Counted from the stretch's first letter, positions 46,801-59,961 are shown. The stretch: DNA of 64,000 nt from Pseudoscleropodium purum (GCA_963969395.1 OZ017805.1:3658001-3722000); one strand, 5' to 3'. Translations and numbers: made by a program. Notes: generated from the sequence alone by a model not told the origin.

Positions 46801-48639
46801 CACACTTGTTGTGGAAACCACATGAATTGCACATAGACCATGGAATAATGTGAACTAATGATAAATCCAGAAACAAAAGTTCATCATTTATTACTTCATG
46901 GTAGGAGCTTACAATGGAATCTTAATGGTAGATGAAGAGCAAGGTACACTCTTGAACAAAAAATCGTATACAAATTACTATGCTAAATTCCATTAAATGA
47001 TCAGTAGGTAGACATGCTTAGAATACCTCAAAACATATGCAACAAGGCCAGCTAAAAAACAACATTCTATATGCTGACTAAAGCAAATTCAAGCATATTG
47101 AGAATAGAAATATATCATGTATCCTAAACCATACACCATAGACAAAGATAAATTTAATTTATATGCAAAAACCAATGTAATTACCTTGAATTAAAAATTT
47201 ACTACCAAGTTAGCTCTTGAGCTCATTTTCCACATATTTCCAATCATTGGGACTACAACTCAAAATTTAAATTGTGTCATAAACTAAAGTTTTCAAAGCT
47301 AATGAAAGAAGTAAACACAAGATGGAGAATGGATATATAACTATAGGAGTTAAAATAAATCTTTTAGAGAGTCAACATCAAGGAGAGTAACAAATACATC
47401 ATTAGAAAGAAGAAGTCATATATTATATTCTTTATAAATATTCTAAAAGTTACTATGATAAACTATTAACCTCCAAATCAAACTTTCTATTTTTAGATTG
47501 GGCACTTGTGAAATGAATTTGTTAAGGGAAGAGATCAAACAAACTTGGCAAGCATCCCATCGACAAGTATCAAAAGATGGTCAGACTAGACATTGAGCAT
47601 TTGCGCCTTCTCATTGTATGGCTTATTGATAGACACTACCTTGACCCCACTAATGGAACATGGGCCTTTCAAATTTTCCTCTAGCCCCTCGCTTTGCATT
47701 TCGCCATAACCTTTTGCAAAGCCAAAACAGATTAATACATTATTAGTAAATTCAACAATGAGCAGGCCTAATTAATGAATAGTCATAGTGTCCTTATCAA
47801 TACTATGCCTATGTAGAATGCTTTTGAAATCCTCTTTTATTTACCAATATTCAAAAATTTGCCTAGTCTAAAAATAGGAACTATGATCCGCAGCTAAAAA
47901 AGCACCAATTTTTGGTGTCTCTACCTTTAATCAAAACTACTAAAGAACGGAGCAAGAAAATCAAAGAAAGACAATTGGGGCAAGTATAGTTGTGGAGCTT
48001 TCAAGTTGCTTGTAGAAGCAACACAAATCTTGAGAAACATAATATTTACTATTGAGCTACTTATAAAGATGCGGATCGTGCACTAAAACATTCAAAATTG
48101 AATCCAATTTGAATAGATATCGCACAAGAACAAAGATTCAAGAAGAGTGTAGAAAGCAACATATGTAGCTTCTGCACTTCCTTTGTGAGTAATTGTACAA
48201 TAACCAAGATTTAGCCTTAACTAAATTGTCAATGTAATGAAATAGCTCAAATTAGCATTGTAAGGAAAAAGTTTGTAAAATCATCACAAGTTGTCAAAAT
48301 AACCAATTGAAGTTGAAAGTTCTTTGAAGCAACCCCTAGAAGTTCAAGCATTTTGTACTTGAAGGATGCTCACAGAAAGAAAATTTAGTAGCAACATCAA
48401 GTTTCCATTTCAACTTTAAAAATCCATGAAATTTCATACGAGTATCAGGATAGTTCTAAGCAACTCACATTGTGATTCACTTCCATTTGCTAATCCTATG
48501 ACCTAAAGTTTCAACCCTTCTCCTCGGTCAAACAATGCAATTGATCAACAAATTTATTGTTGTCTATAAAAATAAGGTAACCTTGCCTTCCACAGAACCC
48601 TGAAGTGCCCGAGCAAACATCAGATCCTAGAAATGCCAA
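43840..48639. other. AT-rich stretch without a supported gene
   Basis: Short open frames (43,730-43,921, 44,309-44,536 and 44,609-44,818 on plus; 45,456-45,677 on minus) show no motif I recognise. No PAL-1, PAL-2 or PAL-3 copies were seen. Confidence 0.4.
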
Positions 48640-51600
48640 ACTCCAAGAATTAGACTAGAATAGGGTTAGATAGACTTGAAATTTCTATTTTTGAACAACC
48701 CATAGGGATTCCGGTTCCATTAGGACTATTCTTAGAATAGTTAGTTTCTGGATTGCTAAAACTATTAAGGATGTCATGTTACTAGATTCAAGACAAATCT
48801 AGAATTCGAAGAAGTTCCGGATTTAGAGAACCTATGGTCTAAGTATCCGATCTAGGGAACTAGGGCACCATTATGGGAACAATCTCCTATTCGTTCTCTG
48901 TTGGGAACTGTCGATCGCTCGTCGAGTACTTAAACCCACAGCCACCCCATTCTTCTCCCTCTCTGATTGTTGAATTCCATGTGCATTTAGTTGAGTGAAA
49001 GAGTAGTAAGTTAGTGATTGTGCTAGGGAGAGAAAGAAAGGTCAGTGCTATTTGCACCAAATTAGATTTTCTGATGTCAGTGCTTCATGGTGGAGGTCGG
49101 TGATCCACCTCCCCATAAACCAGTAGTTACGGTCTGAATGGTCTGTTTTGTCATTCTTTCCAATCCGGAATTCCGGAAGCAATTGGAGGAGGATCTGATG
49201 TGTATCGAGTGTGTCGGGCTTTTGTAAAAGCCATGGAACATAAAAAATGAGGAGATGATTTACGACCTTGTCTATTGGGTTTCGAATCAGTACAAGTTGA
49301 CGGTGAGAGGTCGACTTGTAGCTTAGACAGAGGATGTTTGGGCGGATGTGTACTTGCTTAAGAAAAACAGATCCAGATTAGCTTCCCGATCGGAGAAATA
49401 CGTGAGTGGAAAGTTCCGGAGTCCGACTAATGCAAAGGAGGGTTAGGCCATTAGTGAGTGTAGGAACAAGAGGCATAAACAAGTGTTGGAGTTTTAAATC
49501 CGATCTTGTATCTGGAAAAGCCTACTTGAGTTTAGGTTACGGTCACGATGGCTAACACCTTCTTTGGAGCATTGGAAGATCGGATTGTGCATTGGGAGAG
49601 AGTGATTCAAGACGTGGTGGCCAAATTAGTTGATCTTATGCCAAGGGGGAAATAAAGCCCTATCAGCCAGTATTTGTTCCACCTCTACCACCACAAGGAG
49701 GTCTTGAGTAGTTAGAAGACAATATAGTACAACACTAGAGTCAAGATTCTAGAACATAGCCTTATGGATGAAGTAGAGGAGGATTAGTTAGAATCCGAGA
49801 AGGGAGAACAACTGGAAGAAGAAGTTGCCAAGTGCAAGTGAAGAAAGTCCATAGATGTGGCTGCATGAAGAAAGTTGCCAACTTCTAAAAGAAGAGAGCG
49901 TAGCTAGATTTCTGACCCACACAGAGAACCGGATTTCTTTGAAACTGAACTCCAGTGGATGCAATAGGCTCAGCAGATGCATGGTAATATGACAGAGCTC
50001 CTACTCAACATTTCAGATAAATTGAAGGTGGATCCGGACAAGATTTCGGACGACATCCAACAACGGCTGGATCTGGAAGAATTATATGGGAAGGAAGAGC
50101 AGATCCGAAACTTGGAGAAGGAAAGAGATGACCCCAATCCTAGTTAGATTAGATGGAAGGAGAACTGAACACGATAAGGCAATAAGAGATGGATGCTCTC
50201 CAACTCGTCCATAGCCTAAAGGTAGAGGCACCGAAGCATATCATGATCAGATCTAACATTTACAACGCCTAGTTGAAGAAGGAAGGCCATATAACCGGAT
50301 TGAAGGTAGTGATGATCCTAATTGACTTTGAAGCTTGGATGAACATTATTTTGAAGGAGATGCGTAGATTGCAGGGACACTTGAATTCGGCTAGGGCCAT
50401 AGACTTACCAAGGTTTCCAGAAGTCCCTAATAATCTTTTCCAGAATACTTCGGTTAAGCAAACTCCTATTTGTGAGAATCCTAGTGTTATGATTCAACCA
50501 CAACCAAAAGGACTAAAGTCTATTTTGACTCTATCTGCAGGTCCTTCAATAAGTCAAGCGTGGACCCTACCAATAGAGCAGGCAATACCCAAGCCTAAGA
50601 AGGAGCCAAGTGGAAAGTTCGTCCTGATAGAGCAAGAAGTCCCCATTCCAACTCTTCCGCTACCTGGGCAAGTTATGGCCGGAAAGTTCAAGACACCCGG
50701 ATTGAACGTTTGCAGCAACCTCAATAACCAAATTGGTGCCTTAATGAATCTAGCCTAGTCCCACCCAGAAGAATTCTTGCATATGCAACATTTGTCATCC
50801 AAACGGAACCGCGTGGAGATAGAGTTGAGTGACTTGTTGTAAGCGAAGAAGCCGGAGATTGAGGAAATCAAGGATTCCTATAAGGAAGAGCTGAAGATCG
50901 GAACCGAGACGGAAACTGAGGAAGAAGAGTTGCCTCCACCCATCTAGTGCAAGATCAGACTTGGACAGCATCCAACACTACTCTGGTGCAAGCTTTTGCG
51001 AAGACACCAAAGAGTAAAAGCGGGAGTAGCTCAAAAAAGGCACATAAAATCAAGTAGCTAGTAGGTTACCTTTAGTTAGTTAGAATTCTTATTTTTAGAT
51101 TTCGGAACGGATTTTCCATGCGTTGGTTTGAGTTTCAGATTTCTTGGGTTAATTGGCCTTTGCCTTTCCGGATTTCCTAATGGCGGGTAGTTGTGGGGTT
51201 GCCCTGGATATTGGAGCACCCTTTTGACTTTTGGGTGTTGACTTTGATTTTGGTTTTGGTTTTAAAGGCGGGCAAGTCTATTGCCCTCTTCATTCCATCC
51301 TAGTGCTTATTCAATTGTATTTCATTCCTTTCTAAAATCTAAGCCACTAGGTGGACATTTTAGCTTTGATTTTGTACAAAGATGTTGTTGATTTGTTCAT
51401 TTGAGTGCTGAGGTGTAAGAAAGACGGGTGAGGAGGAATCTAGATCTTTTGTCACATAGTTAGATTGAAAGAGTGTATTTGTGATAGGATTGAACTTGCA
51501 AATGAAGACTTGTACGTGGTGCCTTTGAACTACCAGAACGGTAATCCAATTAAACCAAGAAGTGGTGTGAAAGTAGGTCCGGAATCCAATGTGATTCTAT

Positions 51601-52186
51601 GCGGAGATTAGCAACCGCCATTGGAAATCCACACTCATTGGAAGGTCTACCAACTTTAGAATCCATCTAACAGCTAGGAAAACTACCCCCTGTCAGTTCC
51701 AAGGGGCTTTGATCTATCGTTGTAGTAGAAGGAACTGGAAGTAATTCTGAGTGACCTGCTTGCCGAATTAGCCATCTGGAAAGTTGTGAGGATGTTAACT
51801 ATATTTCTCTACTACAACCTAATCAGTTGCTTGGGTGTTTGTTTGTTTCAGTAAGATTTGAGAGAGAGAGAGAAAGAGAGACTTGAGTGGTAAAGTCCCT
51901 ATCCCTCTAAAGATCAATAATGGACCCTCTGATGGTAAAACAACGGAATAGAAAACCAATGAATTAAAGATACGAAACTAGAAATCGAGTGAGGATGAAT
52001 CTAGATTGGATTTCGAAAAGTAACCAAAATAGGAAGAAGAGAAAAGAAGTAGACAGATTGGAAATAGAGGAAATCCGGATATTGTATTTTGCAACAACAT
52101 CCTAGAATCCCTTGGGACAATAGTTTGTGTCATTTTACCACATTTTGGCGTGTAAAGATACTTATGCCTAGATTGCACATATAACA
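48640..52186 (+). mobile_element. Element C: decayed gag-like element, about 3.5 kb
   Basis: Colinear with A and B: the leader (GACTAGAATAGGGTTAGATA; GGGAACTAGGG), the gag-like core, the 3' part (GCCACTAGGTGGACATTTTAGC; ACCCTCTGATGGTAAAACAA) and the end (TTGCACATATAACA). The 5' tip is degraded and no matching target duplication was found, so the start is approximate. It lies outside the PAL elements. Confidence 0.65.
49087..51060 (+). pseudogene. Decayed gag-like ORF of element C
   Basis: Recognisable blocks in order: NEEMIYDLVYWVSNQYKLTV, RGRLVA-stop-TEDVWADV (TAG for the Trp kept in B), YVSGKF, NTFFGALEDRIVHWER, YLFHLYHHKEVLS and WMQ-stop-AQQMHG. The longest open piece, 50,273-50,758 (161 codons), covers GLKVVMILIDFEAWM, matching RIVRILADFAEQV of D, and a Pro-rich tail. 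Many stops and some frameshifts. It is more decayed in the middle than A and B, but keeps Gln and Trp codons lost in those copies. Confidence 0.7.
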
Positions 52187-52358
52187 TGTACCTAGGAAGA
52201 TAGCATCAGAGGAAGGAGTCTTAAAATTATACAGCTAAGAGAAAAATCAGAGAATAGATGTTGCTTTATCATCTTCATCAATTGATAGAAGAACAAGATG
52301 ATTTAAGGAAGTAGTCCGTAAAGCTAAGAGAAAGGAGCATAAAAAAGGAGGGAAAAAA

Positions 52359-53064
52359 TTGATCTACCTTATTATAAATAGTGAGGGAAAACCTTATGGA
52401 CCATGTAAACCAATACAAACAACAAAAGGAAATAAGTTAGCCTTAAGATTAGAACCATCTTGCATGCATATTAGGAAGCAAAACCATGAAGTTATGTGTA
52501 CATTGAAGGACCACCTGGATGACCACTTCAAGTTTTTAGGGAAGTTCAATCAAGACCATTTGAGAGCTTTACTTAATAAGGCTGTCACAAGAAGAAAGAT
52601 TGAACATATAGCAATAATCAGAAAGAACATTGATTGACCAATAATTGTAGATAGTGAAAGTTTAGTTGAGATTGGAGAAGTTGGCAAGTAGTAGGCAAAG
52701 GGCAAATGGAATTAAACTTGGACGGTATGTAAATGCATGCCACTGAACGTTGGGAAGGACCGGTACAATAGGTGAAGACGGTGTCCGAGAACGTCTGGTG
52801 AGAAGGTATGGAAGGTCTCTGGATCCTAAAGAAGTGGCCAAGAAAATGAAACATGAGAAAGGCTATGGCAAAGAAAACATAGAAGGGGGTAGAATTTTAA
52901 GGAGGCACATAGAGGCATTTGAAGTCTACATTCTTGAAGAACAGATAAAGCGTCAACAATCTATGTTAATTCCAATGGTAGAAGATGTTGACAACATGGT
53001 GGAGAGAGTGTTAAATAAACTTCCCTTGGAGGTATGCGTTCGAGGCATATTTTACTTTGTTTGA
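52359..53064 (+). pseudogene. Possible plant transposase (Ptta/En-Spm, Transposase_24-like) remnant
   Basis: Two open pieces. The first (52,359-52,637) has SEGKPYGPCKPIQ, LKDHLDDHFKFLGKFNQDHL and a Lys/Arg-rich RRKIEHIAIIRK. The second (52,750-53,064) has GRTGTIGEDGVRERL followed by RYGRSLDPKEVAKKM and KGYGKENI. From memory these resemble the order 'GePyGp..., LK..L..hF.f.g...., GRTGt.GE.GVRerL..r.GRSPDPeEV' seen in plant transposase-related proteins. The two pieces are in different frames. No catalytic core is present. The assignment is tentative. Confidence 0.4.
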
Positions 53065-56000
53065 AATGAATGTCATAATCATTTTTGCTAAGTCTGAAAA
53101 TCATAAATGACTACTTTATTGTAATGTAAACATGACAAAAGCATTACTTTTCATGCAAGAAAACATGACAAATTAGGATCTTGGAGGCAATGGCATAGAC
53201 ATAGGAAAAGGAGCAAGAGTTGCATCAAAGAGTATGTCAACTCAAGAATATATTTTTCTTCTCAAAGCTAAAGTTCAAAGCTTGAGAAGTGGAAAGGGTT
53301 CTTCAAATCATCCAATTTTGCATTCTCTGTCTCCCATGGTGTGAATCCTAATTTCGCCACCCGAGACTTAGGATTTTCTTTTTCTTTTTTATATGTTTTA
53401 GAGTGTAGTTTTAGGTGTTAAAAGACCTAAAAAGAGTGTTCGACCAAAACCTATGCTACACATGCTAATATGCCTCTTGGTCACTTTATACCTAGTTTTA
53501 CTATAATACAATCCAAACCTATATATAAATAAGATAGAAACCCACCTTTTATACATAGTAAGCATGTTAGTGGAAAATGCCTGATTATCTATACCTATTC
53601 TTGCAATGAGATACAAATTGGCTCAAAATGGTCCAAGGGAATTTTATGAGAATCCTAAGGTAGAGTTCCTATGATAGGTTTTAGTTTCCCAATTCCAATA
53701 AAGAAATAGTAGAAACTTGAATTTGTAGCTTGTAGGTGCGAAAACTCAAACTAAAGCAACAAAGGGCATCTATGATATAAGTACGGTGATTTGGAAAGGG
53801 AGTCATGCCAGGAGTCCACCGGTGCAATCGCTTGGCCAAAATTTCCCTTTTTGTGGAAGTTTCCCTATTCACCGGAAGGTAAGTGAGATAGCGAGATTTG
53901 TACACATTTTCTATATGTGCAAGGTAAGAATGTAAACTTGCACATCTTTTGAAGAACTCTATGAGAAGTTTGTCAAAAAGTCTTGGTTTTTTTTATCATC
54001 CTAGATCTTTTTTCGAGTAGTCAACCGCCAAAATCCGGTATGATAAATTCGTAGAAATTATCATGGGTACGGTAAAATCTTACTAAAAATCAAAATAGCT
54101 TCTTTTATATTCATAAAGAGCTCTGATAAGTTTCGTGACATTTCGATAGCAGGAGGTGCCAAAATTAGCAACATCCTTCAAAATTGGCAAAATTAAAAAT
54201 CAAATGTGAAGTTGACTGGCATATTAGGAGCACACAATGTTGGAATTTAACAAAATTAGGTTCTTTTCTTACTCCCTTGAACCTACCTAGAAGCCTAAGC
54301 TAGTTACTTTTGACTAATAAAGTAAACTCTAAAACTTGGATTTTTACCCCGTTTTGAGTTTCTAGTCACCACTAGGATTTTTTGGTTTTTTAAGGTTGGA
54401 AAAAGGAAAAAGGGGTATTTGAAATAGAAAATGGCCTTTTGAAGCCATTGATACAATCCATTTGTGATTTGAAGCATTTCTCTAAAAGTTAGAAATTGAG
54501 ACCAATGTAAAAAATCAAAAATCTTAGAATTAAGATAAAAATCTTAGATGATAAAATTACCTCATAGGAATTGGGGGAGGATGAGGCCTTGAAAAAGTAT
54601 TTAAGAGCTCTCATTTCTCTACCAATCACCCCTTAGGTTCATTTATGGCAAATTCCATTAAAACGGTTGTATTCCATTAAATTGGTAGTTTTAGTAATTC
54701 AAACCATGTAGTCTGAAGTGTTCTTTCTATACTAGAATCTATACTAGTACTAGATTTTTTAAAATCTACATTCTTCCTAGATATGTGAAATCTATATCAA
54801 TTCTAGATTTTTCAAACTACTTCATCTAATATCTATATTAGTCCTAGATTTCTGAAATCTAAAATTGACTAGATGTTAGCAATGTATACTTGTCCTAGAT
54901 GTCAAGATGTAAAAATGGCATTTGGAATACTGCCATTTTAACGAAATTCGCTATATTTGTAAACCACTTGTTTCCATTTGGGTTCATTTAGTTGGATTTT
55001 AGCCTCTTAAAGCCATGTTGCCAAATTCTATCGTTTGGGGGCCTTTTAAGCCCTTTTGTTACTATTTTTCAAGCTCTCTTGAATGACATTGGGGTCCCTT
55101 CAAGGTTGTATTGAATTCAAGTCATTTTTAAGTCATTATGTTGGTTGTTTAAGTTTTTTTAGTCTTTTATACTAATCCTAGAGATTTTCCCCTCTATACC
55201 TTGGCGATGCTGCTTAGGGGGACCTTAATGAATGAAATCGTGTTTAAGCTTTTGTTCATGGAACAAAGTTGATTTGCCTTAACATTGTATAAATTAGTAG
55301 TTTATTTTTTTATTTAAAACAACAAAGCTTGGACTTTGAATTCTAGGAATTGGTAGGAATTTCCAAAGTTTCCTTTCTCGCGGCTTTAACTTTAGCTTTG
55401 AGTTCTAGAACTCTGTAGAAAGATACACAATTTTCTTTCTCAAAGTGCAAATTTGACTTTGAATGGTAGAATTAGTAAAGAATTACAAACTTTCTCCTTC
55501 CCACAACAAACCCTTGGCTTTGAATTCATTACAAGTTATTAAGGGTGGTTAGATAGTGTCTACATTAGGAAGTAAAAAGGGAAACCCAAATCCCCTTTTA
55601 TTTTTTAGGATTGGAATCTTAAAACATCCAAAATATTGGATTCACAAGGGCCAACAACCCCAAGGGAAGTCAATCCCCGAAGGGTCTACTTAGAGGGGTA
55701 CCAAAGAAGGTTGTAATACTAGGTACTAAGGGGCTATAATACAGAGGTCCACCCCCCTAGGGATTTTACCATTGCAAGCAGACATCACTACCTCGCAAAC
55801 AATTGACTAGGGGTTCCAACCACTTGTGGGCTACTACGTCACTACCTTGTGAGCAAGCCTAACTGGAGGTCCCAACCAATTGTAGGCTACCATGTGGTGG
55901 TGACCAAATAAGGATTGAGCCCCGGATGAGGTATTGGGGCCTGTAATACTAGAGTACCCAAGGGCTATAATATAGAGGTTGAAACCCCCAAGGGTTCTAC

Positions 56001-58240
56001 CATCGCAGTTGCCATCATTGCTTCACAAGCAAGTTGACTAGAGTCCTAGCTAATCACAAGCTGTCACGTCCCTACTTTGCAAGCAAGCCGATCGGAGGTC
56101 CCAACCAATTGCAGATTGCTACATTGTGATGACTAAACGGGGATTTAGCCCCAGCTGAGGTACAAAGGGCTGTAATATTGGGGTACCATGGGGCTCTAAT
56201 ATTAAAGTAGTAGGGATTGTTATTAGGGTGCCAGAGGGCTATAATATTAAGGTACTATGGGGCTATCTATTAGAGTATTGAGGGTTGTCTATTGGAATAT
56301 TTTAGGCTGCAATTGAAGGTTTAAGTGGCAAATTGGGGTGTCTAGGGTACAAACTTAGGAGGTCTAGAGCTACCATCCTACTCTACAAGAAAACTAAGTT
56401 GGCTTTGGAAATAAAGGCTGAAAAACAATAGAAAAAAATGGACACATAAAATAAAATAGACATACAATCAATGTCATAAGAAGATACAATGGATGTGTAG
56501 GGGTCTAAGAAATACAATGGAAAGAAAGGTAGCAATCTAGGAGTAGAAGAACCAAGCAATAAGGGAAGAAGAGACTAACAATTGGGATGGGAGTTGGAAA
56601 TGGAGCCTAAATTAGGATTTAAATACATCTTGGAGATTTAGAGAGATTGGGAGGAAATTGTTGGAATTCAATTAGAACAGCTAAACTTTTGAGGTGATAG
56701 AATAGGGGTTGGATTGAAAAATAAAAGTCAAGGGTGAATTATTGTATAAACATTATTGTATCAAAATTCCAAGTCAAATTTTGGAATACAATAATGGAGG
56801 TGAATAGTGTGTAAAGAGAAAGAAAGAGAAACAAAGGGAATGAAGAAGTATCACTTTGAAGCCTTGAATATTGTAATTTTTACCCTATTTCAAGCCATGG
56901 GCAAAATTATCAAAAAATCAAGAACAATGGCGAACAATAGAGAATATAATGGTGTGTACAATAACCTCAACAATGACCCCAATCTTGAGGTAAGCAACTA
57001 ATTTTCCCTTTCCTTTTGAATTTTCAAAGGTAAGAAATGTTTCTACATAGTCGAACTTCAAACTCAAGTTAGGGTCTTAAGATTAGTTTTTTTTATCAAA
57101 ATTCAGATAAATCATAGTGTAGTTCTTGCTTAGAGGTTTCCAAAACTATAGTATACTGAAAAATCCAAGTTAAATTGATGAAGATATTAGCGAATGAAGT
57201 TTTGAATCATATTGGATGAAAACTAGTTCATTTCACCCAATAGGAACAAGAATGGATACACAAATAGGATAAATCATTTAGAAGTCAAAGGTGAAAAAGA
57301 AAGTCAATTTTGAATTGTAGGTTGCTAGGAAATCATGGATGAAATTTGAAGTACTGATTAGTGATCAAACTTCATCCCTTCCCTTTTGCTAGGGAAGTCC
57401 AAAGTTAGAGCTTTTTTACTAATATGAATAATGTAAATTAGAATCTACAAGAAACCAAATTCAATCGTCTAAAATTAGGAAATTGTCTAAAAGAAGATTA
57501 GAACCTTAGAAGCAAAAAAAAATTCAATTAGAAACTCTAAGATAAAACACTTAGACACCTGTAGTAAGAGGTTAGGAAGTAGAGAATTTTCTAAAAACAT
57601 AGGAGTAGGAATTCTAAAAAGATTCATTGCTTAAAAGGCACAATGAACTAACTTTAGAACATCCATAGGATAGAAAACAAAACTAAGAACTTGGTTGTAT
57701 TTACTTATTTATGAAGGGTAGGTAAATAAGTGCTCACACGTAGTTGTACATGAAAATTATGATGGATGTTTGGTAAAGAATCTTAAACTTGTCTCACTCG
57801 AGTTTTCTTTTGTAGTACAATAAAATTTGCACAATATGTCATACGGTCTATGTATTCATGTACATTGGCGTTAAGTGTTTTTATTTAAGAGTTGTCTTAT
57901 TTTTTGCACGTAGTTGAAATACAAAGAGGGAACATTTGGTGAAAGGAATTCCAAGCAAGGGAAAAAACAAGATCATATCATAGAAAGGGAATTTGAATTT
58001 GAATATGGTGAAGGTCGATGGAGCAATAATTTTATGTAGAAGATTTTGAAGAACAAATGTAGTGGACAAAAGATACGGGTTCTTTTACAAAGAACTCATG
58101 GAGTGATTAATTTGCAAATTATGATTATGAGCATGCATATATGCATTACAAGCATGTATAAAACACAAATTGTTGTTCCATGCCTTGATTTACCATCATA
58201 CAAAGTATTCTCTGTATATTGTTTTTTACAAGTTTTCTCT
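53065..58240. other. AT-rich DNA with tandem repeats, no supported gene
   Basis: At 54,720-54,900 the words CTAGATTT and AAATCTA recur in a degenerate short tandem array. At 55,700-56,320 lies a larger duplication (listed separately). Open frames such as 53,398-53,616 (-), 53,681-53,905 (-), 56,807-57,001 (+) and 57,881-58,069 (-) are short and unassigned. Confidence 0.4.
55700..56320. repeat. Tandem duplication, unit about 235 bp, with a GGGCTATAATAT tail
   Basis: The units at about 55,700-55,935 and 55,936-56,175 share, in order, GGGCTATAAT(A)AGAGGT, TACCAT(C/T)GCA, a 'GACTAG..CC' block, GGAGGTCCCAACCAATTG and GCCCC..TGAGGTA. They are followed by several short repeats of GGGCTATAATATTAAGGTAC. 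No coding frame. Confidence 0.75.
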
Positions 58241-58244
58241 TTAA

Positions 58245-58268
58245 ACTGATATTTAACTAATTATGGAC
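58245..58268 (+). repeat. Terminal repeat of PAL-3 element
   Basis: It follows TTAA and shares ATATTTAACTA-n-TT-n-TGGAC with the PAL-2 termini. The partner end is outside the window. Confidence 0.65.
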
Positions 58269-58287
58269 AAATCCATAGTCCAGAAAT

Positions 58288-58866
58288 AAATCGGCCGTCA
58301 ACTGATATAGTCGAATGCATAGATTTGTGTGTCATAAGCAATGAACAGAAATGGACGCAACCACTAAACAAACCAAAGTACCACAACACACGGCCAATGA
58401 TAGAGTTCAGAGCCTACAACTAGTAGTTAAATCAATAATTTCATAAGCTCCTATGTTGTGTCCAAATTTGGAACAAAGCATCGGCTGGCGCCTGATACTG
58501 CCAACCAATTCCTAACATCATTCTCTAAAGCACCTAGATCTATGAAAGTGTTTGCACTACGTAAACTATGAAAATCGACTATGGCAGCCATCTGTAAGAT
58601 GAAGAGCAACGAATGCTCCTCTTTGAACCCTAAACCCTGAGTCCATCCGATCCAATGAACTGAATTGCTCGTATCAGCTAGCAGCCGATATCCCCCCCAG
58701 AAAACTCCAGAGAACAGGTCTTGAAGTGAAGAGGCAGTCGATTCGATAAGACTGGCGTTGACAATAAAGTAGTTCAAATTTGTGAATAAGGTAAAGGGGA
58801 CGAGATTGGAAGGTATTCAAGCCCCCCCCGATTCCACTCTGCAAGGGTATCAGCTGGCGGTCGACA
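58288..58866. repeat. PAL-3 copies near the terminus
   Basis: Copies at 58,288-58,306 (degenerate), 58,479-58,497, 58,672-58,690 and 58,848-58,866, relative to TATCGGCTGSCAGCCGATA. The last lies just after the stop of the gene at 58,881. Confidence 0.8.
58451..58777 (-). other. Open frame next to the PAL-3 terminus, product not recognised
   Basis: A 108-codon frame contains two PAL-3 copies (58,479 and 58,672) read as protein, which argues that at least part is intron or untranslated. A good acceptor, CATCTTACAG|ATGGCTGCC, lies at 58,592. The remaining exon (MAAIVDFHSLRSANTF) would be short. It may be the last exon of the FCP1-like gene upstream or an independent small gene. Confidence 0.3.
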
Positions 58867-58880
58867 CCATGTAGGGCAAA

Positions 58881-59699
58881 TCACCAGAATATCCCATTCC
58901 AGTTTGGCTTCTTGTACTTGATTGACTGTGCAACCTCATAGTGTAATTGTCCCGGTCTGATTGCGCCTTTCATGTATTCTAAGACTGACTCATGCTCGTG
59001 CATGGGATAAATGAATGGAATAATATCCATTGAAATGTTCGGAATAACTCTACTAATATTCGGGAAATTGAGATCCCCCGTAAATGGTAGCGAAATATAG
59101 CACGCCAGATCCGACGTCCTCCTGAGCAAAAGCGGGCACACATCGACCATAAGCACTTGGTCCGTGAAGCATGTCATCCTGGATGGTCTCTTAGTGTGAA
59201 GTATTGAGAGCATTTTGTAGCACCACAGGAAATTCTGGCTATCTACACAGTACTCTCTGCCATAAACGAACGCTAGGTTGTCTCTGACATGTTTTGGAAG
59301 CAAGTGCGCAAGCAGAGGCCTAAGATCAACTATTGGCATCCTGGACCAAATTCCTACGTGGAACTTTTCAAACAGTGTCATGAACATTGCAACTAGCCCG
59401 GGCCTTTTAATGACATTTCTGTGCGGGTCCGACTTATCCACCTTGATATTCGGGTCGAGATAACAAAGTAGTCCCGTGATGCATAGAACCACACATTTCT
59501 TGAACGACTGTGGATGGCCCACGTTGGACTTCTGAACAGAACATGAGTTAGTAGCTACAAGATTATACAACATCAACATCCACTGAAAGAAGACAAGCCA
59601 GTTGATATCGGCTGGCAGCCGATACTGCAACCTGACACCCGACAGCAGCCAATAATTCATATTGAGAAACAAACAAAAGGTGCCAGATAGATTGTGCAC
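58881..59699 (-). CDS. FCP1/NIF-phosphatase-like protein b (PAL-3 element), probably inactive
   Basis: Open frame of 272 codons ending TGA. The FCP1 homology layout is visible: motif I place CVVLCITGLL (residues 69-78) lacks both Asp of DxDGT; KRPGL at 98-102; VGIWSRMP (115-122) is the motif II block; FVYGREYC (144-151) is typical of the family; VLMVDVCPLL (182-191) is the motif III place with only one Asp. Predicted to keep the fold but not the phosphatase chemistry. A PAL-3 copy (59,606-59,624) lies 23 bases before the acceptor CTTGTCTTCTTTCAG at 59,583, so the exon probably starts at 59,582 and residues before about 40 may be intron. The equivalent gene in the PAL-2 element is at 40,510-41,010. 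Confidence 0.6.
   Translation of the reverse strand: MHNLSGTFCLFLNMNYWLLSGVRLQYRLPADINWLVFFQWMLMLYNLVATNSCSVQKSNVGHPQSFKKCVVLCITGLLCYLDPNIKVDKSDPHRNVIKRPGLVAMFMTLFEKFHVGIWSRMPIVDLRPLLAHLLPKHVRDNLAFVYGREYCVDSQNFLWCYKMLSILHTKRPSRMTCFTDQVLMVDVCPLLLRRTSDLACYISLPFTGDLNFPNISRVIPNISMDIIPFIYPMHEHESVLEYMKGAIRPGQLHYEVAQSIKYKKPNWNGIFW
59606..59624. repeat. PAL-3 copy, perfect, before a 3' splice site
   Basis: TATCGGCTGGCAGCCGATA, an odd-length perfect palindrome with S at the centre, 23 bases upstream of exon start 59,582 on the minus strand. Confidence 0.9.
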
Positions 59700-59961
59700 A
59701 AATGAGTGAATGCCTGCACCTACATTATTGCGATCACTTGATTAGAATGACCAAGACCTAATGCTGAAACTCTCAAAGGAAACATTTGAATGCTTTGAGA
59801 GTGAGTGTCCCATGCGCAAGCTTTAGGAAAAATCGAACTGAAATGCCTTCATTACAAAAAAATTGTTTAATCAATACAAAAGAAAATAATTTACACAAAA
59901 GATGTAGTCTCTAGACGTCCTCCTTTATCTACAGAGAATATATACAATCTACAAAAATATG

